A stretch of DNA of 48,572 bases from Ruminococcus sp. UBA3280 (GCA_002362175.1 DETU01000081.1:1-48572), one strand, 5' to 3'. Counted from the first letter of the stretch, positions 23,209-33,011 are shown. The notes: a model not told the origin generated them from the sequence alone. Translations and numbers: made by a program.

Positions 23209-25629
23209 ATGAAAAAAAACAACTATTTATATAAAGTTTTTTCATTGATTACCTTACCAGTAATGATTGCAGGAACAATGAACTTTCCTGCAAATGCCGA
23301 AACAACCACCCTTAAAGACAGTGGCATTTTCTACACCGAAACAGTCGGTACAATAAACAATCCAGCCTGCGGATATACTACTACCGTATGGCCTAACTGT
23401 AAACCAAACAACACTCCCACCTATAACCCTACGGGAAACCTCGTACTGTTTTTTATTGATATAGGTGCGTTCTCATCAGGAGTAAACGGTATAACGGACG
23501 AAAACAATAATTACACCGACGGCATTGACTATGACCTTGATGAAACTTTCTTCAGTGCATGGCGTACAACTTTTGAAAACTGTCGGAAAAACGGCTGTAT
23601 GATTGCTCTGCGTTTCCGTTACGATGCCAACGGCAAGGACAATCCCGAACCTGCAACCTTTGAACAGGTTCTTAAACATATCCGACAGATAAAAGACAGC
23701 GGTCTTTTAGAGGAATACAAGGATATTATCGCCTATGTGGAAAGTGGTTTTGTCGGAAAATGGGGCGAACAGCACGGCGGTAAATATACTTCCGTCGAAC
23801 ACAAGGCACAGATTCTTGACGCAATGCTTGACTGCGTACCTTCCCCGATTCCCGTAACAGTCCGTACACCCGATATTTTCGCAAAATGGGTAGGAATCGA
23901 ACGAAAAGACCTTGCCGACTATCAGGCTTCGGGAGAAGAACTCCGTGTAGGTCTTTATAACGACGGCTATATGGGAAGTGATTCGGATTTGGGTACTTTT
24001 GCAAACCGTGCAATTGAAACGGATTGGCTTTCAAAACAGACCCTTACCTCATATTACGGCGGTGAATTTTCGGGCAATCTCGAATGGGCAAAGAAATATG
24101 ACACATATCTACCCCAAAATGCCATACCCGAAATGTACAAAACCCATCTAAGCTACATAAACGGAAATATTTTTCAGTTATACAAAGACTATACTTTCAG
24201 CGAACAATATGACATTGAAAACGTTGACAATTCCGCATATTACGGACAAAACGTATTTCAGTTCATACGTGACCATATAGGATACCGCTTTGTTCTCCGC
24301 AAATCAGAGCTTTCCCCGTCCGTAAAGCAGGGCGGTGAACTCAATCTGCACTTCAATGTTGAAAATACGGGTTTTGCAAACATCATTCCCGAAACAAAAA
24401 CCGAAGTCATTCTTGAACAGAACGGCAACTTTATAAAAACGACGGTAGACATAAACCCGAATGAATGGTACTCATGTACCACAACAGAAGAATTTTTAGA
24501 CCTTAAACTTCCCGACAGTCTCCCCGAAGGTGACTGGAATGCATATCTTAAAATTTCATTCGGCAACAATACAGTTGAACAGATAAATATGCGTTCCCTA
24601 CAGTTCGCAAACGAGAACGTATGGAATCCGTCACTTAGTGCTGACTATCTCGGTACTTTCACCGTTACCGCAAGTGATACACACGGTTCAGACAACAGTT
24701 TCCGTCAAAGCGATTCACAGCCTGATGAAAAGTCGGGAAAAATGTACAGCATAAACGGTCATACCACCGCAGACGGTATTATAACTTCTCCGTATGAGTG
24801 GACAGAAAACATGGTCATTGCCGAAAACGGCGACAACAAGCTTTACATGAACGCTGACGACAAATATCTTTACATAATGGCTGACATTCCAAATAATGCA
24901 TCAAAACCTGTATGGAACATAAGAGTTGAAAACGCTGAAACAGGTACTTCATACTGGTATTACAGACAGTCGGCAGGCTGGATTTATTACAATCAGGGAA
25001 ATCATGACGGTATAACCCTCAAAACAAACGGAAATATCGCTGAATTTAAAATTGCTTTCGGTGATGTTATGGACGTTAATGCAGGTACTAAACTTAATTC
25101 CGTGCGTGTATTCGTTCAGGACGAAGCGGACAACTGGATTAATTCAGGTGAAGTAAAAAGCGGTGAATGTAATGTCCCTGTAAATTTCACGGTATATTCG
25201 TCACTTTACGATATAAGGCTTTCAAAAGGCGATAACTACATGATATACCCTGAAGTATTCCTTGAAAATGCAAAGTATCAGTGGTATCTTGACGACAAGG
25301 CAATTGACGGTGCAACAGATTCAGAATATACTGTTTCAGACGCAAGCACAGAAAGTGTCGGACTTTATTCTATTGAAATAACCTCCGATACAGGCATGAA
25401 AAAGAAAATCCCTGTTGTAAATCTCGTTGAAGTTATCGGCACAGGCTTAAAAGGTGACCTAAACAGCGACGGACAAGTTACAATAGCTGACATAGTTATT
25501 ATGAATAAATATATTCTCGGTTCGCAGAATCTTGAAAAGGCACAGTTTCTGAATGCTGATATGAACAACGACAGTTATGTTGATTCTTTTGACCTTGTCC
25601 TGCTCAGAAAAATTCTCATAAACAAATAA
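23209..25629 (+). CDS. Secreted DUF4874/DUF4832-type protein with type I dockerin
   Basis: 806 residues from the ATG at 23209 (AAAGGAG upstream). Signal peptide to about residue 29 (ANA). Residues about 40-200 look like DUF4874 (NPACGYTT, RFRYDANG, ESGFVGKWGEQHGG) and about 200-460 like DUF4832, a glycosidase-like barrel pair of unsettled activity. A beta-sandwich segment that may bind carbohydrate (about 510-675) and an Ig-like segment (about 685-735) follow. A dockerin (about 746-806) has two Ca loops, DLNSDGQVTIAD and DMNNDSYVDSFD. The dockerin would plug it into a cellulosome scaffold at the cell surface. Mature function: plant-polysaccharide binding or hydrolysis, by inference. Confidence 0.82.
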   Translation: MKKNNYLYKVFSLITLPVMIAGTMNFPANAETTTLKDSGIFYTETVGTINNPACGYTTTVWPNCKPNNTPTYNPTGNLVLFFIDIGAFSSGVNGITDENNNYTDGIDYDLDETFFSAWRTTFENCRKNGCMIALRFRYDANGKDNPEPATFEQVLKHIRQIKDSGLLEEYKDIIAYVESGFVGKWGEQHGGKYTSVEHKAQILDAMLDCVPSPIPVTVRTPDIFAKWVGIERKDLADYQASGEELRVGLYNDGYMGSDSDLGTFANRAIETDWLSKQTLTSYYGGEFSGNLEWAKKYDTYLPQNAIPEMYKTHLSYINGNIFQLYKDYTFSEQYDIENVDNSAYYGQNVFQFIRDHIGYRFVLRKSELSPSVKQGGELNLHFNVENTGFANIIPETKTEVILEQNGNFIKTTVDINPNEWYSCTTTEEFLDLKLPDSLPEGDWNAYLKISFGNNTVEQINMRSLQFANENVWNPSLSADYLGTFTVTASDTHGSDNSFRQSDSQPDEKSGKMYSINGHTTADGIITSPYEWTENMVIAENGDNKLYMNADDKYLYIMADIPNNASKPVWNIRVENAETGTSYWYYRQSAGWIYYNQGNHDGITLKTNGNIAEFKIAFGDVMDVNAGTKLNSVRVFVQDEADNWINSGEVKSGECNVPVNFTVYSSLYDIRLSKGDNYMIYPEVFLENAKYQWYLDDKAIDGATDSEYTVSDASTESVGLYSIEITSDTGMKKKIPVVNLVEVIGTGLKGDLNSDGQVTIADIVIMNKYILGSQNLEKAQFLNADMNNDSYVDSFDLVLLRKILINK

Positions 25630-25635
25630 TTTCAC

Positions 25636-25664
25636 TTTACAAATCCTTTATTCTGTTGTATAAT
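25636..25664 (+). promoter_or_regulatory. Promoter of thrH
   Basis: TTTACA (25636-25641), 17 bp, TATAAT (25659-25664). A short palindrome CGGAAAAATTTTCCG follows in the leader at about 25673-25687 and may be a regulator site. Confidence 0.75.
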
Positions 25665-25722
25665 TATAAAGACGGAAAAATTTTCCGAAATTATTAAATT
25701 TATCAAAACGGAGGAATTTACA

Positions 25723-26325
25723 ATGTATATTACTTGTCTTGACCTTGAAGGTGTTCTCGTTCCTGAAATATGGATTGCATTTGCAGAAGCAAGCGGTATT
25801 CCCGAACTCAAGAAAACTACCCGTGACGAACCTGACTATGACAAGCTTATGAACTGGCGTTTAGGTGTTCTTAAAGAACACGGACTCGGTCTTAAAGAAA
25901 TTCAGGAAACTATTGCTAAAATTGACCCAATGGAAGGTGCAAAGGAATTTCTTGACGAACTCCGTTCACTTTGTCAGGTTATAATAATCAGCGATACTTT
26001 CACACAGTTTGCCGCTCCTCTCATGAAAAAACTCGGTATGCCCACTATCTTCTGCAATTCACTTGAAGTTGCCGAAAACGGTGAAATAACAGGCTTTAAG
26101 ATGCGTTGCGAACAGTCAAAGCTTACAACCGTAAAGGCACTCCAGTCTATCGGTTACGAGACTATCGCAAGCGGTGACAGCTACAACGATTTAGGCATGA
26201 TTCTTAACAGTAAAGCAGGTTTTCTTTTCAGAAGTACCGACAAAATCAAATCCGATTATCCCCAGCTCCCCGCTTTTGAAACTTACGACGAACTCCTCAA
26301 CGCTATCAAAAAAGCTATGAAATAA
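25723..26325 (+). CDS. thrH: Phosphoserine phosphatase / homoserine phosphotransferase, ThrH type
   Basis: 200 residues of the HAD superfamily. Motif I is LDLEGVLVPEIWIAFAE (nucleophile Asp7, acid Glu9 in place of Asp, typical of ThrH), motif II IISDT near 89, and motif IV ASGDSYNDLGM near 150. The enzyme dephosphorylates phosphoserine and can transfer phosphate to homoserine, linking serine and threonine synthesis. Single gene: own promoter, GGAGG 8 bases before the ATG, and a terminator after the stop. Confidence 0.92.
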   Translation: MYITCLDLEGVLVPEIWIAFAEASGIPELKKTTRDEPDYDKLMNWRLGVLKEHGLGLKEIQETIAKIDPMEGAKEFLDELRSLCQVIIISDTFTQFAAPLMKKLGMPTIFCNSLEVAENGEITGFKMRCEQSKLTTVKALQSIGYETIASGDSYNDLGMILNSKAGFLFRSTDKIKSDYPQLPAFETYDELLNAIKKAMK

Positions 26326-26333
26326 AAAAATTT

Positions 26334-26366
26334 CCGCACAGATATAAAGCCTGTGCGGATTTTTTA
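26334..26366. terminator. Terminator between thrH and the patatin gene
   Basis: CCGCACAG (26334-26341) pairs with CTGTGCGG (26351-26358), extended by T-A, with A- and T-runs on both sides; serves both convergent genes. Confidence 0.82.
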
Positions 26367-27218
26367 TGAGTTAATCTTCAGAAATTCTTTTACTTCATCA
26401 AGATACTTGTTTGCGGTATTTCTGCCTATGCGGTAAACTTCACGGAGTACATCGGGATTATGTTCGATATGTCCGACAGGAAGCTTTTCAGGCGGTGCAA
26501 TTACAAAAGCCCTCCCCTCCTTCTCGGAATGGCGGATATATTTAAGTTCCGCATTGTACATTTTATGTCGGTTATTCATGGCACTGATAAGGTTGGGATA
26601 TTTTCGGAGCAACGGCTTCATTCTCCTTGCCATACTGCTCGGCGGTTTCACAAAATCTCTCGGTTGAGTGAGTATTACAACGTTTTTTACGTAATCCGAC
26701 TTTTCCATGAATTTCAACGGTATTGAGTCAGATATACCACCGTCAAGAAGTTTTTTTCCGCCTATCTCCACAACCTTTGAAACAACAGGCATTGACGCTG
26801 ATGCCCTTATCCATTCAAGTTCATTATAGTCGGCTTTCATGCACTTATGATATACGGGTTTTCCCGTCTCCGCATCAGTACAGACGACATAAAATTCCAT
26901 AGGCGATTTACTGAACGTCCTGAAATCAAAAACGTCCAGTTTTTCGGGAATCTCATGATAACAGAAATCCGCACCGAAAATGTCCCCTGTTCTAAGCAGT
27001 GTACGTAAACTACAGAAACGCTTGTCACGGCAGAAACGTGTATTATAACGGATAACACGTCCCGGCTGATTTGATTTGTAGTTACAGCCAAACGCCGCAC
27101 CTGCCGAAACTCCCACAGCACCGTCAAATTTTATTCCGTTCTCCATAAAAACATCGGTAACGCCTGCGGTGAACATTCCACGCATTGCACCGCCCTCCAT
27201 AACAAGTCCGTATTTCAT
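26364..27218 (-). CDS. Patatin-like phospholipase
   Basis: 284 residues with the patatin Ser-Asp dyad fold: oxyanion loop EGGAMRGMF (8-16), nucleophile motif GVSAGA (Ser38) and LLDGGISDSIP (Asp159). No signal peptide, so a cytoplasmic or membrane-associated lipid acyl hydrolase of the RssA/YjjU-like group. The C-terminal ~100 residues contain the DUF6363-like tail common to this group. Own promoter on the minus strand; AAAGGA 9 bases before the ATG. The substrate is unknown. Confidence 0.9.
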   Translation of the reverse strand: MKYGLVMEGGAMRGMFTAGVTDVFMENGIKFDGAVGVSAGAAFGCNYKSNQPGRVIRYNTRFCRDKRFCSLRTLLRTGDIFGADFCYHEIPEKLDVFDFRTFSKSPMEFYVVCTDAETGKPVYHKCMKADYNELEWIRASASMPVVSKVVEIGGKKLLDGGISDSIPLKFMEKSDYVKNVVILTQPRDFVKPPSSMARRMKPLLRKYPNLISAMNNRHKMYNAELKYIRHSEKEGRAFVIAPPEKLPVGHIEHNPDVLREVYRIGRNTANKYLDEVKEFLKINS

Positions 27219-27251
27219 TATAACAAGTCCTTTCAGAATTTACTGAAATAT

Positions 27252-27280
27252 ATTATATTATTTTTCACATAAAATGTCAA
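27252..27280 (-). promoter_or_regulatory. Promoter of the patatin-like gene
   Basis: Minus-strand TTGACA (27275-27280), 17 bp, TATAAT (27252-27257). Confidence 0.85.
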
Positions 27281-27327
27281 TATACAAAAAAATATTCCCT
27301 GTAATGAAACAGGGAATGTTTTTTAAA

Positions 27328-29412
27328 TTATCTCACACCAAAAAGAAGTTTGTCATAAGTCGGGAAAGGCCAGTATTCTTCAGCGGTAATCTGTTCAGCC
27401 TTGTCGGCAGGAACACGGAGAGCGTCCATTTTGGGAAGAAGTTCATCACGTACAAATGCAGAAGCTTCAATAGCGGTATCAATCTTTTTAAGTTCTTCAA
27501 CTGCTTTTTCAAGTGCTTTAACTGCGTCGTCAATTTCGTCTGTAAGCACGGAAAGTTCGCTGACAAGACGTGTTTCATACCTGCATGAACCCATGCCCGA
27601 CTTTGCTGAAGCCTGTGAAGCAATATCGGCAGTAAACTTTGAAACAGCGGGAAGAATCTGTTTCTTAGCCATGTCAATCATTGTTTGTGCCTCAATATTT
27701 ACGGTCTTTGTGTAGTTTTCAAGCATGATGTCACATCTTGAAGTAATTTCATTCTCTGTAAAAATACCATGAGCGGTGAGCATTTCAACGTTTTTCCTGT
27801 CAAGAATTTTCGGCATAGCATCGGCAGTAGTTTTAAGATTTGAAAGACCTCTCTTTTCAGCTTCTTCAATCCAGCTGTCGTCATAACCGTTTCCGTTGAA
27901 AATAATTCTCTTGTGAGACTTTATAGTATCTTTCAGCAGGTTATGAAGTGCGGTATTGAAATCATCAGCTTTTTCAAGAGTATCCGCAAACTGTCTGAGA
28001 ACTTCAGCAACTGCTGCGTTGAGGTGGATATTTGCACATGAAATACTGTTTGATGAACCCAACATTCTGAATTCAAATTTATTGCCCGTAAATGCAAAAG
28101 GAGAAGTTCTGTTCCTGTCGGTTGTATCCTTATTGAACTCGGGAAGAACACCTACGCCAAACTGCATTGTCTGCTTTTCACCGCTGTCATAAGGAGTATC
28201 ATTTTCAATAGCATCAAGAACGCCCGAGAGTTCGTCACCGAGAAAAACAGAGATAATTGCGGGAGGAGCTTCGTTTGCACCAAGACGGTGGTCATTTCCT
28301 GCTGTTGCAACAGAAAGACGAAGTAAATCCTGATAGTCGTCAACAGCCTTTATTACAGCCGAAAGGAAAAGCAGGAACTGTGCATTTTCGTAAGGAGTTT
28401 CACCGGGAGTAAGGAGGTTGACACCCGTATCGGTTGAAATAGACCAGTTGTTGTGCTTGCCCGAACCGTTTACACCTGCAAAGGGCTTTTCGTGGAGCAG
28501 ACACACAAGACCGTGTTTCTGTGCAACTTTCTGCATAACTTCCATAGTAAGCTGATTGTTGTCGGCAGCAATGTTTGTTGTCCTGTAAATCGGAGCAAGT
28601 TCGTGCTGAGCGGGGGCAACTTCATTGTGTTTTGTCTTTGCAAGAATACCGAGTTTCCATAGTTCTTTATCGAGGTCTGCCATGTATTCGGCTACTCTCG
28701 GCTTTATCGAACCAAAATAGTGGTCTTCCATTTCCTGACCTTTCGGCGACATAGCACCGAAAAGTGTTCTGCCCGTCATGATGAGGTCTTTTCTCTGCTC
28801 ATAGAGTTCTTTGGGAATAAGGAAATATTCCTGCTCAGGACCTACAGAAGTCTTTACACAGCGAACGTCATCATTTCCGAAAAGCTTTAAGATTCTGAGT
28901 GCCTGAACGTTGAGAGCGTCCATTGAACGCAGGAGGGGAACTTTCTTGTCAAGTGCCTCACCCGTATACGAACAGAAAGCAGTCGGAATATATAAAGTAC
29001 CGTCTTTTATAAATGCGTATGAAGTCGGGTCCCAAGCCGTGTAGCCCCTTGCCTCAAAAGTCGCTCTGAGTCCGCCGGACGGGAACGACGACGCATCAGG
29101 TTCACCCTTTACAAGTTCCTTTCCTGAAAATTCCATGATAACACGACCGTCGGGAGCAGGGTTTATAAAACTGTCGTGCTTTTCAGCGGTTACACCAGTT
29201 TCAGGCTGAAACCAGTGTGTGTAATGTGTTGCACCCTTTTCAACTGCCCAGTCCTTCATAGCAGAAGCAACGGCATTTGCAACGGTGATGTCAAGCGGAA
29301 CGCCCCTGTCAATAGTTCTTTTGAGTGATTTATAGACCTTTTCAGAAAGAACGCCTTTCATCACTCTTTCATCAAATACCATGCTTCCGAAATAATCCTG
29401 TACCTTTTCCAT
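27328..29412 (-). CDS. glnN: Glutamine synthetase type III
   Basis: 694 residues, the length of GSIII (about 700), much longer than GSI. N-terminal signature VFDERVMKGVLSEKVYKSLK and core motifs SVGPEQEYFLI, KHNEVAPAQHELAPIY, GVNGSGKHNNWSIST, NDHRLGANEAPPAIIS and NRTSPFAFTGNKFEFRM place it firmly. Makes glutamine from glutamate, ammonia and ATP as a dodecamer. Third gene of the amt-pyrG-glnN operon (16 bases after pyrG, CGGAGG before the ATG), so it would be controlled by the amt leader. It is the main ammonia-assimilating synthetase in this locus. Confidence 0.96.
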   Translation of the reverse strand: MEKVQDYFGSMVFDERVMKGVLSEKVYKSLKRTIDRGVPLDITVANAVASAMKDWAVEKGATHYTHWFQPETGVTAEKHDSFINPAPDGRVIMEFSGKELVKGEPDASSFPSGGLRATFEARGYTAWDPTSYAFIKDGTLYIPTAFCSYTGEALDKKVPLLRSMDALNVQALRILKLFGNDDVRCVKTSVGPEQEYFLIPKELYEQRKDLIMTGRTLFGAMSPKGQEMEDHYFGSIKPRVAEYMADLDKELWKLGILAKTKHNEVAPAQHELAPIYRTTNIAADNNQLTMEVMQKVAQKHGLVCLLHEKPFAGVNGSGKHNNWSISTDTGVNLLTPGETPYENAQFLLFLSAVIKAVDDYQDLLRLSVATAGNDHRLGANEAPPAIISVFLGDELSGVLDAIENDTPYDSGEKQTMQFGVGVLPEFNKDTTDRNRTSPFAFTGNKFEFRMLGSSNSISCANIHLNAAVAEVLRQFADTLEKADDFNTALHNLLKDTIKSHKRIIFNGNGYDDSWIEEAEKRGLSNLKTTADAMPKILDRKNVEMLTAHGIFTENEITSRCDIMLENYTKTVNIEAQTMIDMAKKQILPAVSKFTADIASQASAKSGMGSCRYETRLVSELSVLTDEIDDAVKALEKAVEELKKIDTAIEASAFVRDELLPKMDALRVPADKAEQITAEEYWPFPTYDKLLFGVR

Positions 29413-29428
29413 AAGTAAATACCTCCGT

Positions 29429-31021
29429 TTAATTAATTGACGCTTTTATGAAATCCGCAAAGAGTTTATGCGGTTTATTCGGGCGTGACTTGAACTCAGG
29501 GTGAAATTGCACTCCCACAAACCAAGGGTGGTCGGGAAGTTCAATTATTTCAACAAGTCTTTCGTCGGGCGAAACACCTGCTATTTTAAGACCGTTTTCA
29601 ACTGCTTTTTTACGGTATGCGTTGTTGAACTCCCAGCGGTGACGGTGACGTTCGTATATAAGTTCATCACCATAAATACTCCTGCACTTTGTATCTTCCG
29701 CAAGTCTGCACGGATAAAGTCCTAGACGCATTGTACCGCCTTTCTGTGAAATATTCTTCTGATTCTCCATAATGTCTATAACAGGATTTGCCGTGTCGGA
29801 AAATTCAGAAGAATCCGCATCGGATATGCCCATTACGTTACGTGCAAACTCAACAACCGCCATCTGCATACCGAGACATATTCCGAAAAACGCAATTTTA
29901 TTTTCCCTTGCATAACGTATCGATTCAATCATACCGTCAATGCCTCTGTGTCCGAAACCGCCCGGAACTATAATTCCACCGCAGTCCTTAAAGATTTCGG
30001 GAGCGTTCTCATGTGTGACTTCCTCTGAATTTATCCACTTTATCTCAACTGACGCATCATTCACTATTCCGCCGTGTCTCAGGGCTTCGGCAACCGACAA
30101 ATAAGCATCATGCAACATCACATATTTTCCGACAAGTGCAACAGTTACTTTCTTATGTGCATTTTCCGCACGCTTAACCATTTCAGTCCATTCGGTAAGG
30201 TCAGGTTTTCTGTCCTCGATGCCGAGATGATGACATACTGATTTCGCAAGCCCCTCATCTTCCAGCCACAGCGGAACTTCATACAGCGATGGTGCAGTAA
30301 GATTCTGGATAACGTCATCTTTTCTGATGTTACAGAATAACGCAATCTTATCACGCATATCGTCAGGCACACGCTTTTCACTTCTCAGCACTATTATGTC
30401 AGGCTGTATGCCTATCGAGAGCAGTTCCTTTGTGGAGTGCTGTGTAGGTTTGGACTTGAGTTCTTCCGAACCTGCTATATACGGCACAAGCGTTACATGA
30501 ATGTATGCAACATTGTTTCTGCCCTGCTCCGTGCCTACCTGCCTTATAGCTTCGAGAAACGGAGTTGACTCAATATCTCCGACAGTTCCGCCGATTTCGG
30601 TAATTACAATATCGGCATTTGCGTCTTTCCCCGCACTATAAACCTTGTCTTTTATTTCGTTGGTGATATGGGGAATTACCTGAACTGTTCCGCCGAGATA
30701 GTCCCCACGACGTTCCTTGTTTATGACATTCCAGTAAATTTTACCTGTCGTAACATTTGAATTGACGGAAAGATTTTCGTCAACGAATCTTTCATAGTGA
30801 CCCAAGTCCAAATCCGCTTCCGCACCATCGTCTGTAACGAAAACCTCGCCGTGCTGATACGGCGACATCGTTCCGGGGTCAACATTTATATACGGGTCAA
30901 ATTTCTGTATTGTCACCTTATATCCACGCTGTTTGAGCAGTCTGCCGAGTGATGCCGCCGTTATGCCTTTTCCGAGTCCCGAAACCACTCCGCCTGTTAC
31001 AAATATATACTTTGCTGACAT
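29429..31021 (-). CDS. pyrG: CTP synthase (glutamine-hydrolysing)
   Basis: 530 residues. Synthetase domain (1-266, start KYIFVTGGVVSGLGKGITAA with the P-loop-like element) and class I glutaminase domain (about 290-530) with nucleophile in FFGICLGMQ and the His-Glu pair in FHPEF. Converts UTP and glutamine to CTP. It sits between amt and glnN with gaps of 17 and 16 bases, an unusual operon partner whose link is glutamine use. GGGAG before the ATG. Confidence 0.97.
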   Translation of the reverse strand: MSAKYIFVTGGVVSGLGKGITAASLGRLLKQRGYKVTIQKFDPYINVDPGTMSPYQHGEVFVTDDGAEADLDLGHYERFVDENLSVNSNVTTGKIYWNVINKERRGDYLGGTVQVIPHITNEIKDKVYSAGKDANADIVITEIGGTVGDIESTPFLEAIRQVGTEQGRNNVAYIHVTLVPYIAGSEELKSKPTQHSTKELLSIGIQPDIIVLRSEKRVPDDMRDKIALFCNIRKDDVIQNLTAPSLYEVPLWLEDEGLAKSVCHHLGIEDRKPDLTEWTEMVKRAENAHKKVTVALVGKYVMLHDAYLSVAEALRHGGIVNDASVEIKWINSEEVTHENAPEIFKDCGGIIVPGGFGHRGIDGMIESIRYARENKIAFFGICLGMQMAVVEFARNVMGISDADSSEFSDTANPVIDIMENQKNISQKGGTMRLGLYPCRLAEDTKCRSIYGDELIYERHRHRWEFNNAYRKKAVENGLKIAGVSPDERLVEIIELPDHPWFVGVQFHPEFKSRPNKPHKLFADFIKASIN

Positions 31022-31038
31022 TTTTTATTCTCCCTGAA

Positions 31039-32817
31039 TTATTCTTCTTCGTCACTGAGTGCTTCGTATCCTGTTGCACCTGTACGTACTTTTATAACGT
31101 TTTCAATATCATATATGAAAAGTTTTCCGTCACCGATATGTCCCGTATAAAGTGCAGAACGTGCCGCATCAATTACCTTGTTAACAGGTACTGCACAGAC
31201 TGCTATTTCAGCCTTTACTTTCGGGAGCAGGTTTACTTCAATCTTAGCACCACGATAATATTCCGTCTGTCCCTTTTGTGTGCCACAGCCGAGAACGTGA
31301 GTAACGGTAACACCTGTTACATCTATCTTTTCCATTGCGGAAATAAAGTCCTGTAATTTCTGCTGTTTGAAAATTGCCACAATTTTTGTCATCTTCGGGT
31401 GTTCCTCATCAGGTGAAGGAGCTGTATAGCTCTCAATTTCAACCGCCTTTTCTACAGGTACTCTTGTAACACTCTTTGCATCATCTTCAGTATAGCCAAG
31501 CATTGCTTCACTCATTGCAGGAGCAAAGTCGGCATAAGAAGAAACAAGACCGTGTTCAGTAATGTCGAGACCAAGTACTTCTTCCTGTTTTGTTGCCCTG
31601 AGACCGATTGTATGCTTGATTATTTCAAATACAATAAACATCATTACTGCTGTCCATGTACCTACAGCAAGAATACCAAGCAACTGTTTTCCGAGAAGTT
31701 CAAAACCACCGCCATAGAAAAGACCTGTGTTGCAGATACCGCTTGCACCGCCGTCCTGTGCGATTGCAAAACCGGGAGCTTTGTCTGTTGCGAAAAGTCC
31801 TACTGCTATAGTACCCCAAAGACCGTTCATCATGTGTACTGCCACAGCACCTACAGGGTCGTCAACGTGAAGCACATAGTCCAAAAACCATACACCGAAA
31901 CATACGAGAAATCCTGAAACAATACCAACGCATATAGCACCAAAAGCGTCAAGAACGTCACAGCCTGCCGTTATTCCGACAAGTCCTGCAAGTGAAGCGT
32001 TGAGACACATTGAGACATCAGGCTTGCCGTATTTAATCCATGTAAATACCATGCAGGTTACTGTTGCAATTGCAGGAGCGATAGTTGTTGTAAGGAAGAT
32101 TGAACCGAGCATTTCAACCGACTGTGATGCAGCAGGATTGAAGCCGTACCAGCCGAACCAAAGTATAAATACACCCAATGCACCGATTGTGAGGTTATGT
32201 CCGGGAATAGCGTTTACTTTTATTTTGCCGTCTTCTGTTTTGGTAAACTTGCCGATTCTTGGTCCGAGAATACTTGCACCGATAAGTGCTGAAATGCCAC
32301 CGACCATATGAATCGCACATGAACCTGAAATATCATGGAATCCCATCTGATAAAGCCAGCCGTCGCTGTTCCAAATCCAGTGTGCTTCTATCGGGTATAC
32401 CAATGCACTTATAATGCCCGAATATACACAGTATGAAAGGAACTTTGTTCTTTCCGCCATTGCTCCTGAAACGATTGTAGCCGTTGTTGCACAGAAAACA
32501 AGGTTAAAGATAAAATTTGAAAAATCAAAGTTATTGTATGATGTAAAGATGTCAAAACCGGGTTTACCGATAAGTCCGCAGACATCTTCACCGAGTAAAA
32601 ATCCGAAACCTATCAGAATAAATACAACTGTACCGATACAGAAGTCCATAAGGTTCTTCATTATGATGTTGCCTGCGTTCTTGGCTCTTGTGAAACCTGT
32701 TTCCACCATTGCAAAACCTGCCTGCATAAAAAACACAAGGGCAACCGCAATCAGAAACCAGACTCCGAAAACATTGTCGTTTACCTGTTCAAGAATTTTT
32801 TCAACTGAATCAACCAT
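31039..32817 (-). CDS. amt: Ammonium transporter with fused C-terminal PII domain
   Basis: 592 residues. Residues about 10-425 are an Amt/MEP channel of 11 helices, with conserved AMAERTKF, AHWIWNSDGWL, DISGSCAIHMVGG and GLWGTIAVG. After a linker, residues about 476-587 are a complete PII (GlnB/GlnK) fold: MTKIVAIFKQQKLQDFISAM at its start, T-loop region EYYRGAKIEVNLLPKVK, and HIGDGKLFIYDIENVIKVRTG for ATP binding. In GlnB the T-loop Tyr51 that is uridylylated sits in RGAEY; here it reads RGAKI, so that modification is not possible. Normally Amt and PII are separate proteins and PII plugs the channel; fusion would give built-in gating. First gene of the operon; GGGAGG before the ATG. Confidence 0.94.
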   Translation of the reverse strand: MVDSVEKILEQVNDNVFGVWFLIAVALVFFMQAGFAMVETGFTRAKNAGNIIMKNLMDFCIGTVVFILIGFGFLLGEDVCGLIGKPGFDIFTSYNNFDFSNFIFNLVFCATTATIVSGAMAERTKFLSYCVYSGIISALVYPIEAHWIWNSDGWLYQMGFHDISGSCAIHMVGGISALIGASILGPRIGKFTKTEDGKIKVNAIPGHNLTIGALGVFILWFGWYGFNPAASQSVEMLGSIFLTTTIAPAIATVTCMVFTWIKYGKPDVSMCLNASLAGLVGITAGCDVLDAFGAICVGIVSGFLVCFGVWFLDYVLHVDDPVGAVAVHMMNGLWGTIAVGLFATDKAPGFAIAQDGGASGICNTGLFYGGGFELLGKQLLGILAVGTWTAVMMFIVFEIIKHTIGLRATKQEEVLGLDITEHGLVSSYADFAPAMSEAMLGYTEDDAKSVTRVPVEKAVEIESYTAPSPDEEHPKMTKIVAIFKQQKLQDFISAMEKIDVTGVTVTHVLGCGTQKGQTEYYRGAKIEVNLLPKVKAEIAVCAVPVNKVIDAARSALYTGHIGDGKLFIYDIENVIKVRTGATGYEALSDEEE

Positions 32818-32860
32818 AAAAAATACCTCCCTTTTTTACCGACCAGCAAAAATAACAAAA

Positions 32861-32988
32861 GGGCGTACGATACCCCGAAAACTCAGGACATCATACACCC
32901 CGTTGTGTATGGAATTTAAGTACTTAAAAAAACAGAGGGCTACAGACTTAATGTCCGCAGCCCCTTTGCTGTTCACAATGACAGTATA
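32861..32988 (-). ncRNA. amt leader: two hexaloop hairpins, each overlapping a terminator
   Basis: Minus-strand RNA. Hairpin A: CAGC-AAAGGG-GCTG (32971-32958). Terminator 1: GGGCTGCGGAC with GTCTGTAGCCC (32963-32953, 32947-32937), then a T-run; its 5' arm uses the loop and 3' arm of A. Hairpin B: CATACAC-AACGGG-GTGTATG (32911-32892). Terminator 2: a 17-bp stem with wobble pairs (32900-32884 with 32877-32861), then TTTTGTTATTTTT; it uses the loop and 3' arm of B. Both loops have six bases with A at 1 and G at 4, the ANTAR-protein consensus. Hairpins and terminators exclude one another. Confidence 0.72.
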
Positions 32989-33011
32989 TACCCAAATTTG
33001 CATTTTGTCAA
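32983..33011 (-). promoter_or_regulatory. Promoter of the amt-pyrG-glnN operon
   Basis: Minus-strand TTGACA (33006-33011), 17 bp, TATACT (32983-32988); transcription would begin just before hairpin A. Confidence 0.85.
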
